64,000 bases of DNA from Panicum virgatum (GCF_016808335.1 NC_053148.1:315001-379000), one strand, 5' to 3'. Positions 24,334-35,600 are shown, numbered from the stretch's first letter. Numbers and translations: made by a program. Notes: generated by a model from the letters alone, not told the origin.

Positions 24334-25386
24334 GCAAGTTCAATCCATCCTTTGATGCATGTTTCTGTCCTAGTTTTATAATCACCACCCAATGGCCTGT
24401 TTTATAAAGTTGCATAGGTTTTACTTGCATGAAAACACGGTTGGATAGCCGCCCCTTGTTTTGTGATGACCATTCCTTGACCACCTAGATTAATGTCTGA
24501 TTTTGCTTGGACGTTAATCGATATTAGAACGCTTAGGACTTTACTCTTAACATAATTTATTTGATAAAGAAAATGTGTGCGTGTGGGAAGGGATAAAACG
24601 TGGATTTTCGAAAGATGAGTATGGACGGGATGGACGGCATTTCTGTGTGAATTGCCGACTGGTGTGCTTATGCCTGTGTGGCAGGGCAAAGAAGGGAGAT
24701 ATCCATCTTGTCGTGTCTAAGGACCGAGTTGGTGTGTCATCTCACCTAACTCCACTAACGTGCAAACCACTCGACCGTTGAATGGGCAACGGCGTAGCAT
24801 AAATCCCACTAGTTGGTGTGATAGCCATCAGGAGAGCTGAGAGCAACGGGTGACTAAGGAAAAGGGATAAGCCCCGAGTGACTTATGCCCGGTTATACCT
24901 AAGTGAACGGTCAATGACCCCTTGGTGCATCCCGTGATGGCTAGTCAGGCTTAGCTATGGTGGGTAATGGCTATGTTGGGATCTACACCGACACGACGGT
25001 GTTCGAGTTGTGGTATCCTACTTGTGGGTAAAGTTGCACACCTCTGCAGAGTTAAGAATCTATTCGAATAGTCCGTGCCCACGGTATTGGGCGAGTTACG
25101 GTGTGGTCACATAACTAGTGTTTCTTTGGGATGGGTTGGTGTGAGTTGTTTTGGAATTGGTTCCGGCAGTTGTGCCGTGTGCTACGACGGACGGGGAGTC
25201 CGGTAGCAGTTTTAAAACCTGAACTCTGTGTTACTGCAAAAAAAAACTGATTTCTAAATGGTTTTTCGTAAAATAAACCCCTGCATAAAATGTCGTTTTT
25301 CTTCAAATTAAACCGTAACCTTATCCTTGATCTACCTATGCATATTATTTTGTTATAACACCCTCCGTGGGTGTGGTTGGACTTGC

Positions 25387-25404
25387 TGAGTACGTTTGTA
25401 CTCA
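25387..25404 (+). promoter_or_regulatory. Conserved LTR stem-loop (E3)
   Basis: TGAGTAC, GTTT loop, GTACTCA: a 7-bp perfect stem 21 nt before a TTTTTACAG acceptor-like site. Same in the 3' LTR (35615-35632). Confidence 0.7.
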
Positions 25405-25425
25405 CCCCACTCTTACTTTTTACAG

Positions 25426-25463
25426 AAGAAGACCCGGACTTCGTACCGGACGACACCGAGTAG
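25426..25463 (+). other. Terminal coding-like exon inside the E3 LTR
   Basis: After TTTTTACAG the frame that completes phase 1 reads EDPDFVPDDTE and stops at TAG 25461-25463. The E4 counterpart (36148-36185) reads EDPDFIPEDVE, with conservative changes only. Confidence 0.4.
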
Positions 25464-25733
25464 GGTTATCGTTCTACACCCAACCTTGCCTGTGGAACCG
25501 GCCCTGTTGAGATGCCTCCGCTGTCGCAGCACTCAGAGCCCGTGGTAGACCCCATGTGGTTTGCGGTCTGGTGTTACGTCGTAGCTTGGTTAATTATTAT
25601 TATCATCTGTATCGAGTGTCCTCTAAGGTTTGTACGGTTTTGAACCATCTAATGTAATAAATGTGGCATCAGCCTCCTGGGACTGGTGTTTTGTATCACA
25701 TTTAAGTCTTCTCTTATGAGGGGACGCTTCAGG

Positions 25734-25746
25734 TGGTATCAGAGCC
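25734..25746 (+). promoter_or_regulatory. E3 primer-binding site
   Basis: TGGTATCAGAGCC, two bases after the LTR end, a perfect match to the initiator-tRNA-Met type site. Confidence 0.9.
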
Positions 25747-25871
25747 GTAGGTTGGCCGTAGGACGTGATCCTAGGAGCGAAACCTGTTTTTAGACCCTTT
25801 ACCTTAGGACTTTTCTATCCTTAATCCTTTCCTCACACAAACACTTACCTTTGGTTCTTGCCCTGTTCCAG

Positions 25872-26744
25872 ATGGCTGACAATGGATGGATTGGCGGAAT
25901 CTGTTTCGCAGAGCCCGGCCTTCCCAAGTTGTTGATACTCAGCCTGGAACGCATCGGAGTTGTGGATCCACCAGAGTTCCTCTATCGGGAGTACGACTCC
26001 AAGGGTACTCTTCGGTGTGACCTGATGATCTTCATAGCAAGAAGCACCCGCTATCCTGATGTGGACCCTTGGTTCATCTCCACCACTGGATTCCGTTTCC
26101 CGGATACCTATCGGAAAGCCGCCCGTAAAGCCCTGCGACGGCTTCGAGTGATCTACAAGCATCACCTTCAGCGGACTCCTATGGGGTTCTTCCCGCCAAC
26201 TGAAGGAAGAGGACGCACCTGGATCGCCCGAATGAGAGGACTCGGGAGGGAAGAAGAAGATCTGGAAGACACTGTATCCCACCTGTCCATCTATCTCACC
26301 GGCCTGGATGAGCTCTACCGCGAGCAAGCAGCACAGCTAAAGCAACAAGTCCACAGAGCAGAAAAGGCAACCCAGGAGCTGGAAGAACAACAGACGAGGA
26401 CCGTACACGCCGAATATTCCCTGGCTGCCCTCCAAGTCCAAATGGATGAAAAAGAGGCAGAACTGGAAGAGCAGCGGACAAGGGCCGCACGTGCCGAGAA
26501 CTCGCTAGCCGCTCTCCAAGCTCAGATGCGGAGGTACGAGGCTCGCTGGGGAATAGGTGGATGGATAGAGGAAGATGAAGAAGAAGAACCCATGGAAACC
26601 CATTGGGACGTTGGCACTCAGACTGAAGAAGAAGAACCCGAAGAAACCCACTGGGATAAAGGAACTCAGACCGAGGATGATGTGATGGATCAGTACCTTC
26701 CACTGAAGAAGCGCTCCTTTAGAATTGAGGAAGAATCCCCATGA
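25872..26744 (+). CDS. E3 extra ORF 1 upstream of gag
   Basis: 290 residues, intact, starting MADNGWIGGICF at an ATG that abuts CTGTTCCAG. Residues 1-150 are a compact domain with the order YREY..GTLRC, IARS, DTYRKAARKALR, TPMGFFPP and ARMRGL. It matches extra ORF 2 just downstream almost block for block and the E2 extra ORF more distantly. Residues about 160-225 are a coiled coil with two internal copies of an A(E)xSLAALQxQM unit. The acidic tail repeats EEPxETHWDxGTQTE twice; VGTQT and KGTQT resemble the (K/R)xTQT motif bound by LC8 dynein light chains. No catalytic motif is visible. A structural or trafficking role is only a guess. Confidence 0.8.
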   Translation: MADNGWIGGICFAEPGLPKLLILSLERIGVVDPPEFLYREYDSKGTLRCDLMIFIARSTRYPDVDPWFISTTGFRFPDTYRKAARKALRRLRVIYKHHLQRTPMGFFPPTEGRGRTWIARMRGLGREEEDLEDTVSHLSIYLTGLDELYREQAAQLKQQVHRAEKATQELEEQQTRTVHAEYSLAALQVQMDEKEAELEEQRTRAARAENSLAALQAQMRRYEARWGIGGWIEEDEEEEPMETHWDVGTQTEEEEPEETHWDKGTQTEDDVMDQYLPLKKRSFRIEEESP

Positions 26745-26893
26745 TAGGAGTAGTCTCTAAGCTAGAACCTTTGCTCTAATAATCATGTACCCCATGAAGT
26801 TGTACCCCACCATGATGCCATAAATAAAAACCATCTACCCCTTTGTGTACCGCAAATATTCGTGCAAGATCCTCACCCTATCTTTGTTTTCAG
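26745..26893 (+). other. Spacer between the two E3 extra ORFs
   Basis: Three TGTACC words (26786, 26800, 26846), an AATAAA-like sequence at 26823 and, at the end, CTTTGTTTTCAG immediately before the next ATG. A matching spacer with more TTGTACCC words follows the second ORF, so the ORF-plus-spacer unit seems to have been duplicated. Confidence 0.6.
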
Positions 26894-27753
26894 ATGGCTG
26901 CGGAAGGATGGACCCAGGGCGATTGCCAAGCTGCACCTGGTTCCCCAGCCTCTTGATCAACGCCCTGGAGAGCCTTGGCGTCACGGAACGCCCAAGGTAC
27001 TACAGCAGAGAGTACGAGCATCATGGCACTCTCCGCTGCAGGGTGATCATAGTCATCGCCAGAAGTGATCACTACCCCGACATCCAATCCTGGCGAGTGA
27101 CCGCTACGGGATTTAGGCACCATGACACCTACCCCTTGGCTATCAGGAAGACACTCCGCTACCTATGCCGGATTTTCGAAGAACACCTAGCACCCACACC
27201 AATGAGGTTCTTCCCGCCGGCCATCAGAACCCCTGTTTGGGAAGCTCGCATGAGGAGTCTGGAACGACGCCGCCATGAAGAGGACCCTCTGTACCAAGTG
27301 GCTAACTACCTAGCCGCTTTGGATCAACTCTTCGATGAGCAGGCCCACCTGCTGAGGGAGCAGACCCATCGTGCTGAGCAAGCTGAACTCGCAGTGAGAC
27401 TCCAACAGGTCCGAGCAGCCCAAGCCGAGGCAAGAGCCGCAGCCGCGATCAGCAGTGAGGCAGTTGCACAGGAGAGTCTCAGACAAGCCCGCGACCGGCG
27501 CATGCAAGAATGGACCAGAAGTGGGACCCCAGTTCCGGCCATCGGAGAAGACCATGTTCTACTTGGGACACCCGTCATAGGATGGGGAACGCTCTTTGGA
27601 AGCCCTCGAGCTCCACCCGAGAATCCCGAAGGGTCTACTGCTGCCGAAGAAGGAGAAGCTGCTGCGCAACCCCAAGAGAATGGGAGCTTAGAGGACGGTG
27701 AGCAAGGACTACTCGCACCCCCCGCCCCAGGAGAAGGCTCACCCCGCGAGTAG
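26894..27753 (+). pseudogene. E3 extra ORF 2, paralogue of ORF 1, one frameshift
   Basis: Starts MAAEGWTQGDCQAAPG at an ATG that abuts TTTTCAG and aligns with the first 16 residues of ORF 1. About 50 bases in, one base is missing relative to ORF 1, and the first frame closes a few codons later. The remaining 270 or so codons are open in the next frame and align well: SREYEHHGTLRC, IVIARSDHYPD, DTYPLAIRKTLRYLC, TPMRFFPP, EARMRSL, then an Ala/Gln/Glu-rich coiled coil and a Pro/Glu-rich tail. The ORF 1 tail with the TQT repeats is absent. Confidence 0.75.
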
Positions 27754-28018
27754 AATGTCCGACCCTACCCCAGTGTTGTACCCCTCTAGCCCCTTCGGTT
27801 TAAGTTGTACCCTAGTATGAACTTGTACCCGGATGTGTTGTACGCGTTCTAGTCGTGTCCCCGTGTTGTACCCTGCTTCGCTTCAATGAAGTTGCTTGTC
27901 TGCCTTGTTATGCGTTTGTTGTTGTGTGCTTTTCGGCGGAAGTGTGATTCTGCTTTGTCTTACATAATAAACAACTTAAACATCACCTAATCTTAACCCT
28001 AACCCACCTGTTCTACAG
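27754..28018 (+). other. E3 spacer before gag with TTGTACCC words
   Basis: Five copies of (G/C)TTGTAC(C/G)C between 27775 and 27873, then an AT-richer part with AATAAA (27966) and CACCTGTTCTACAG abutting the gag ATG. Confidence 0.6.
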
Positions 28019-31000
28019 ATGGTTTCCCGAAGCGTTACGAGGGCCTCCCGTGTCAGGGACCCTGCAGCCGCTGATGCAGGAGTACGCCTTAACGGGCAAA
28101 ACCATCCCCAGGAAGAACAAGAAGTGAGTCAGGGCAGAGGAGAAAATCATGATGCACAGCTGCCACCACCACCACCACCCTTCATGGAACTGGCACAAAT
28201 AATCCATAACCAGACTCTCATACTGGAGACACTGGCCAATGCTCTAGTAAACAGGCAGCCACGAGAGCAGACCTTTAATGACAAGCTGACAGCTTTTCTG
28301 AGGGCCAAGCCACCCACTTTTGCCGGATCCAGCAACCCCTTGGACGCAGATGATTGGCTCCGTGGGATCCAGAGGAAGCTCGAGCCGTTTGGGTGCCAGG
28401 ATCGAGATAAAGTCCTCCTGGCAGCACATCAACTCACCGGGACTGCCTTAGCCTGGTGGGAAAATTACTGCGCTGCTGCCAGAGATGCCTCCACCATCAC
28501 CTGGAATGAATTCGTGAGGGAGTTCCGCCGTTATCACATCCCCTCGGCCACCATGAAGCGCAAGGCAGATGAGTTCCGCGCACTTCAGCAGAGGAGTATG
28601 TCGGTGGAAGAATATACTCACCAGTTTATGGAGCTGTCTCGATATGCGCCAGATGAAGTGAACGACGACGAGAAGAAGCAGGACATGTTCAAGAAGGGAC
28701 TAAACCCAGAACTCAGGACCCTGCTCACTCCTCAGATCTATCCTGACTTCAACACCTTGATGAACAAGGCAATCCTCACTGAGAAGGCCAAGAGTGATGA
28801 AAGAAAGGATAATAAGCGCAAGTTCCTGGAGAGTAAGGCCCGCCAGCAGGATCGTTCCCAGAAGGCCAGAAGTTTCAGCTACAATGCACCAAGGACCCAA
28901 GCCCCAATGCAGTACAGAACCCAGTCCCAAGCGACAGGACCACGGGCCCCTAACACACAGCTCAGAAGCCAGAACACCATGAGGGCCCCATAGAGTAATG
29001 TGAGCCAGGTCACCAATAACAACAGCAATGTGAGGGCCTGTTTCAACTGCCGAGAGGCAGGGCATTTCATCGCCGACTGCCCTTATGCCAAGAACAAGCC
29101 AGCTACTTCAGCTTTCTCCAACACAGTGAACGGACACAAGCCAGTGCTGACCGGTGCCAACCGAGTATCCCTCCGCGGCAACAGCAACAACAACAACAAC
29201 CAGCAGAGGCAACCCCAGCAGTCTTTTGGACGAGCCCGCGTCAACCACATCGACGCACGGGAAGCTCAAAGAGCCCAGAGCATTGTACTCGGTGAGTACC
29301 TTGTCAGCTCAACTCTTGCAACAGTACTGTTTGACTCTGGAGCATCACACTCATTTATATCCTCGAGTTTTGTGGAGAAACATAAAATACCTACAGTACT
29401 ACTAAAAACACCCCTATTAACCCGGACGCCCGGAGGAGACATCAGGTGTCAACTGGGTTGTCTACGGGTAAGGATCAATTTAAGTGGGGTAGAGTTTTTA
29501 GCAGATCTAGTAGTACTTAAGTCAGAAGGGATAGATGTGATCCTTGGAATGGATTGGCTGAGCAAACACAATGGCCTCATAGGTTGTACGGATAAGGTAG
29601 TACATCTAACAAACCCAGAGGGAGTCCGAGTGACCTGTCATACCCGGGAAAGTGGAGCAAACCCGATGGTGTTTAGCATGGAAGCCAAGTCCTTGGAAGA
29701 AGTCCCAGTAGTGAATGAGTACCCCGATGTCTTTCCCGAAGAACTTCCCGGTATGCCACCAGATAGGGACATAGAATTTGTCATTGATCTTGTTCCTGGA
29801 ACCGCCCCTATAGCCAAAAGACCCTATTGGATGGCAGCCTCTGAGTTGGCAGAGTTAAAGAAACAACTAGAGGAGTTACAACAGATTGGCTTCATCAGGC
29901 CAAGTTCGTCTCCTTGGGGAGCCCCGGTGCTATTCGTCAAGAAGAAGGACGGAAGTATGAGGTTATGTGTAGATTACCGGGCACTAAACGAAGTCACTAT
30001 CAAAAACAAGTACCCTCTTCCCAGAATCGATGACCTTTTTGACCAGCTAAAAGGAGCCAAGTACTTTTCCAAGATTGACCTGAGGTCTGGTTATTTTCAG
30101 CTCAAGATCAGGGAGAGCGACATCCCGAAAACAGCTTTTGTCACCCGGTATGGTCAGTTTGAGTTTACGATGATGTCTTTTGGACTGACAAATGCACCTG
30201 CCTATTTCATGAACCTCATGAACAAAGTGTTTATGGACGAGTTAGATAAGTTTGTCGTAGTCTTCATTGAGGACATACTTATTTACTCAAAGAGTATTCA
30301 GGAGTATGAGCAACACCTGAGAGTAGTTCTGGAGAAGTTGAGAATGCACAGGCTATACGCCAAATTCAGCAAGTGTGAGTTCTGGCTGGAGAAAGTAGCT
30401 TTCCTTGGTCATATCTTGACCGCGGAAGGAGTAGCGGTGGATCCCGAGAAGGTTGAAGCAGTCTCCAATTGGCAGCAACCAACTAATGTCAGTGAGATCA
30501 GAAGTTTCCTCGGATTAGCTGGGTATTATCGGAGATTCATTGAGGGATTTTCTAAGATAGCCCGGCCCATGACAGAGCTGCTCAAGAAAGAGAAGAAGTT
30601 CACCTGGACGGAGTCGTGTGAAAGAAGCTTCCAGGAGTTGAAGCAAAGATTGACGACAGCCCCAGTGCTAACCCTGCCGGATATTCATCGGGATTTTGTC
30701 ATCTATTGTGATGTGTCCCGACAAGGATTGGGTTGTGTGCTGATGCAAGATGGGAAAGTCGTTGCATATGCTTCCCGTCAGCTCAGGACCCATGAGCAAA
30801 ACTACCCAACTCATGATTTGGAACTTGCAGCCGTAGTGCACGCACTTAAGATTTGGAGGCATTATTTAATTGGAAATAAGTGCGAAATCTTTACCGATCA
30901 TAAAAGTCTGAAGTATATCTTCACCCAACCGGACTTAAACCTGAGGCAGAGAAGATGGCTAGAATTAGTCAAGGATTATAATTTGGAAATTCATTACCAC

Positions 31001-32608
31001 CTGGGAAAGGCAAATGTAGTAGCTGATGCCTTGAGTCGGAAATCCTATGGGCCCAAGAATGACCATTTACAAGAGGAAATGGCGCGATTAAACGTGCACA
31101 TTGTCCCTCGAGGCTCCAGCCAAGTGCTGAACGTTCAATCCACTCTAGAAGAACGAATCAGGAAAGCCCAGAGAGCGGACAAGGGACTGATGGAAATCCG
31201 GAGGCAGACCGGAGAAAATAAGGCACCAGACTTTAGAGTGGATAATAAGGGAACGTTATGGTATAAAGAAAGGATTTGTGTGCCCCAGAAGGGAGACTTC
31301 AGACAGATAATCATGGACGAAGCTCATAACTCGGCCTACTCCATCCACCCAGGATCCACCTAAATGTATATGGACCTAAGACAGAAATATTGGCAGAATG
31401 GGATGAAGGCAGATATTGCACGATTTGTCGCCCATTGCGATACTTGCCAGAGAATTAAAGCTGAACACCAGAAGCCGGCAGGATTATTGCAACCCCTACC
31501 CATTCCAGTTTGGAAATGGGATGAAGTAGGAATGGATTTTGTGGTAGGGCTGCCCAGAACCCAGGAGGGACATGATTCCATATGGGTAATAGTGGACCGA
31601 CTCACTAAAGCGGCTCACTTCATACCCGTACGGACCAACTACGGCGGAGAGAAGCTAGCCAAGCTCTATGTGGAAAATATAGTAAAGTTGCATGGTGTGC
31701 CCAGTCAAATCGTCTCAGATAGAGGGACCCAGTTCACCTCTAGATTTTGGAAAAGCTTGCATAAAGCTATGGGCACCAAGCTAGACTTTAGTTCCGCTTA
31801 TCACCCGCAGACAGATGGTCAGACAGAAAGGGTGAATCAGATTATGGAAGATATGTTGAGAGCATGTGTTCTCACCTACGGCAAAGATTGGGAACAGAGT
31901 TTACCCTATGCCGAGTTCTCATACAACAACGGGTATCAAGCAAGCTTGGGCATGTCGCCGTTCGAGGCTCTTTACGGAAGGAAATGCAGAACCCCTCTGA
32001 TGTGGTCAGAAGTTGGAGAACGTGCTCTAGTTGGGCCCGCCCTCATAAAGGAAGCAGAAGAAAGGGTGGCCGAGATTAGAGAAAAGCTGAAAGCAGCCCA
32101 GTCCCGACAGAAGAGTTACGCTGACAAGAAAAGGCGGGAAATAAGTTTCAGTCCAGGGGATTTTGTGTATCTCAAGGTATCACCCATTCGAGGAACCCGA
32201 AGATTTCAGGTACAAGGAAAATTAGCCCCTCGGTACATTGGACCATACCGAGTTCTGAAGAAAGTTGGAGCAGTAGCATACCGTTTGGAACTGCCAGAAG
32301 AAATGTCAGATATACATCCAGTGTTCCACGTCTCACAGCTAAGAAGATGTTTGAGAGTACCCGAGGCAGAGCACGTGCCAGTAGAAACGATAGATCTACA
32401 GCCAGACCTACGATATCAAGAAGTACCGGTCAAGATTCTCGACGCGGTCACCAGAAGGACCAGAAACTCTGAAGTACGGATATGCAGAGTCCAGTGGAGC
32501 AGACACGGAGTAGAAGAAGCGACGTGGGAACGAGAAGACGCTCCGAAGAAGGAGTTTCCCTACCTGTTTAGGAAACCAGCCGAATCTCGAGGACGAGATT
32601 CATTTTAA
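28019..32608 (+). pseudogene. E3 gag-pol polyprotein, two stops and altered RT motif
   Basis: 1530 codons including the terminator, in one frame, with only TAG at 28991-28993 (end of the capsid part) and TAA at 31361-31363 (in the integrase zinc finger, after HPGST). Order: gag capsid-like region; zinc knuckle [14 protein letters not shown] (from 29040); protease [10 protein letters not shown] (about 29328); reverse transcriptase; RNase H; integrase with MDFVVG, SDRGTQF and GQTERVNQ; and a C-terminal chromodomain ending VQWSRHGVEEATWE. The polymerase motif reads FIEDILIYS (GAG at 30269-30271) instead of FIDD, so one metal-binding aspartate is replaced. The start ATG abuts TTCTACAG. Confidence 0.92.
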
Positions 32609-32620
32609 GTGGGGTAGGTT
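32607..32620 (+). promoter_or_regulatory. E3 polypurine tract
   Basis: AAGTGGGGTAGGTT directly before the 3' LTR start. Confidence 0.8.
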
Positions 32621-35600
32621 TGTGACATCCCGAAAACTCACCAAAATAAATCATGCACTAAATTTGTTTTTGTTGTTGAGCTCGACTCAAACCCTAACCC
32701 TAACTTCCCGGAAACCCTCCTGTTCCGATCTCCCGATCCCCGGAGATCTGACCCGACACCCGAATTCAATCCACGTCTCATCTCCTTCCCATCCAGCGCG
32801 ACGCGTCGTGACCAGCCGCCGCGAATCCCGCCCCCTCCTTTTTCCCCTCTTCCCTCCGACCGCGTGCCCCACCTCCCGCGGCCGCACGCCACGCGTGGCT
32901 GACCGCAGTCGCGGTCGCTGCTGGCGCGCACCGCCCCCCCTCCTTTTCCTTTCCCTCCATCCCATTTTCTTTTTCCTATTTCTTTTTCCCATTTCTTTTC
33001 CCCCTTTTCTCTTTTTCTTCTTTTCTTTTCTCTTTTTCCCCCTTCCTTTCTCCTTCTCCCTCCCTCTCCTTTCTCCTACCCGTCGCGCCTGCCCCGAGCC
33101 GCCTCCCGCTCCGAGCGCCGCCGTGCCCGGCCCTCCTCCCCGAGCCGAGCGGCCTGACCACCGCGCCGGCCTTGTACACGCGCCACGCCGCCCCGCTCGC
33201 TCCGAGCCGCACCCCGCCTCCCCCGCTCGTCCTGCACGCCCCGCCGAGCCGGTCCACGCGCGTGGACCGCGTGCTCGGTGCACCGCCGCGCCACCCGCCG
33301 CTGCCAGGCTGCCAGCTCCCGCGCACCGCCGCCTCGCCGCCCGCGCCACCCCGCCGCCCGCGCCACCCCGCTGTGCCTCGCCCCGCTTGCGCGCACGCGC
33401 GCACGGAGCACAGGGCCGTGGGCGAACGCGCCGGGCCGCAGCGACGTGAGCTCCGCCGAGCCCACGTGCGCGCCTGGCCGCGCCGCGCACCGCCCGCCGC
33501 TGCCCCGCACAGCGCCGCCCTGTGCTCACCGCTGCCGCACACGTCCCGTCATCCCTGCACAACGTCGCTGCCCGTGCGCCGCTCCACGACGCGCGAGCGC
33601 GGCCGAGCACCAATAAGGCCCGCCGGGACGCCCGCCGGGCGCCACCTACTCGCCACCGGCCGCGCCCCCCCCCAAACCGACCTACAACGGCTATAAAAGG
33701 CCCCGCCGGCGGCGCTCCTCCGCACCCAAACTTCCCCGGCCACCACCGCCTCTCCTCGCAGCTCACAGCGCCGCCGCCGCCGCCATTTCCGCCCGCCGTC
33801 GCCGGTTCACGTCGCCCTACTCCCTCGCCGCGCCCCGAGCCGAGGTGAGCTGGGGAATCGAACCCCACGCCCCTCCTAGCCCTTTTCCCCCACCCCCGGC
33901 CGCCGCCGTGGTCCAGGACGGCCAAATCGGCCGCCGCCGGCACCCCGGGGACACCTCCCCTGTTTCCCAACGTGGGAGGGAGGAAGGGGATGGCAATTTT
34001 GCCAAAAACCCCTCCCCCTTTCCTCTTTTTCTTAAAGGAACCTTCCACCCTTTTTGCCTTTTGCAGAATCTCCCCCACCTTTAATATATTTGCGAATAAA
34101 CCCTCTTCCAATATAAACTTAATCTCAAATATACCCCTGACCTCTCCAGAATAACCCAAAAGATTACAAAAAATTACAAACAGACCCCTGCCTACTCAAG
34201 CTTATTTACAACCAGGTCCCTGGCCCCTTAACTAACCCACGAACCTTTATAAAACCTATCATTTCATGTACCAAACAACCCCGGATCAAACCAAAACTCT
34301 ACCCTGCCTAATTTAACTCAGTATTGGCCATGTCACTCGGAAACCACATGAAATTAGCACTCTATACTCTATATTTTATGTGTCTCTGTTTCGAGCTCAA
34401 CGATAAACCTTTTATTTCCTGTGTCTTGTTTGTTTGCGTCGTAGATCACGGAGTGAATGAAGGAGAGCCCGTCAACGAGCAGTACTGTGAGCAGGAGAAC
34501 GAGGACCAGTTCCGCGACCCCGAGCCCGAAGGACAGGACTTCCCCGAAGGCTACGAAGACAGCAAGTTCAATCCATCCTTTGATGCATGTTTCTGTCCTA
34601 GTTTTATAATCACCACCCAATGGCCTGTTTTATAAAGTTGCATAGGTTTTACTTGCATGAAAACACGGTTGGATAGCCGCCCCTTGTTTTGTGATGACCA
34701 TTCCTTGACCACCTAGATTAATGTCTGATTTTGCTTGGACGTTAATCGATATTAGAACGCTTAGGACTTTACTCTTAACATAATTTATTTGATAAAGAAA
34801 ATGTGTGCGTGTGGGAAGGGATAAAACGTGGATTTTCGAAAGATGAGTATGGACGGGATGGACGGCATTTCTGTGTGAATTGCCGACTGGTGTGCTTATG
34901 CCTGTGTGGCAGGGCAAAGAAGGGAGATATCCATCTTGTCGTGTCTAAGGACCGAGTTGGTGTGTCATCTCACCTAACTCCACTAACGTGCAAACCACTC
35001 GACCGTTGAATGGGCAATGGCGTAGCATAAATCCCACTAGTTGGTGTGATAGCCATCAGGAGAGCTGAGAGCAACGGGTGACTAAGGAAAAGGGATAAGC
35101 CCCGAGTGACTTATGCCCGGTTATACCTAAGTGAACGGTCAATGACCCCTTGGTGCATCCCGTGATGGCTAGTCAGGCTTAGCTATGGTGGGTAATGGCT
35201 ATGTTGGGATCTACACCGACACGACGGTGTTCGAGTTGTGGTATCCTACTTGTGGGTAAAGTTGCACACCTCTGCAGAGTTAAGAATCTATTCGAATAGT
35301 CCGTGCCCACGGTATTGGGCGAGTTACGGTGTGGTCACATAACTAGTGTTTCTTTGGGATGGGTTGGTGTGAGTTGTTTTGGAATTGGTTCCGGCAGTTG
35401 TGCCGTGTGCTACGACGGACGGGGAGTCCGGTAGCAGTTTTAAAACCTGAACTCTGTGTTACTGCAAAAAAAAACTGATTTCTAAATGGTTTTTCGTAAA
35501 ATAAACCCCTGCATAAAATGTCATTTTTCTTCAAATTAAACCGTAACCTTATCCTTGATCTACCTATGCATATTATTCTATTATAACCCCCTCCGTGGGT

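Larger units (their letters stand above)
22516..25731 (+). repeat. E3 5' LTR (3216 bp)
   Basis: Contains a TATA box (23464), donor-like GAG|GTGAGC at 23616, and an acidic exon 24217-24333. A stem-loop lies at 25387-25404, a terminal exon at 25426-25463 and AATAAA near 25650. This copy has TAG at 24306-24308 where the 3' LTR has CAG. It lacks a 106-bp pyrimidine-rich stretch present in the 3' LTR. Confidence 0.95.
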
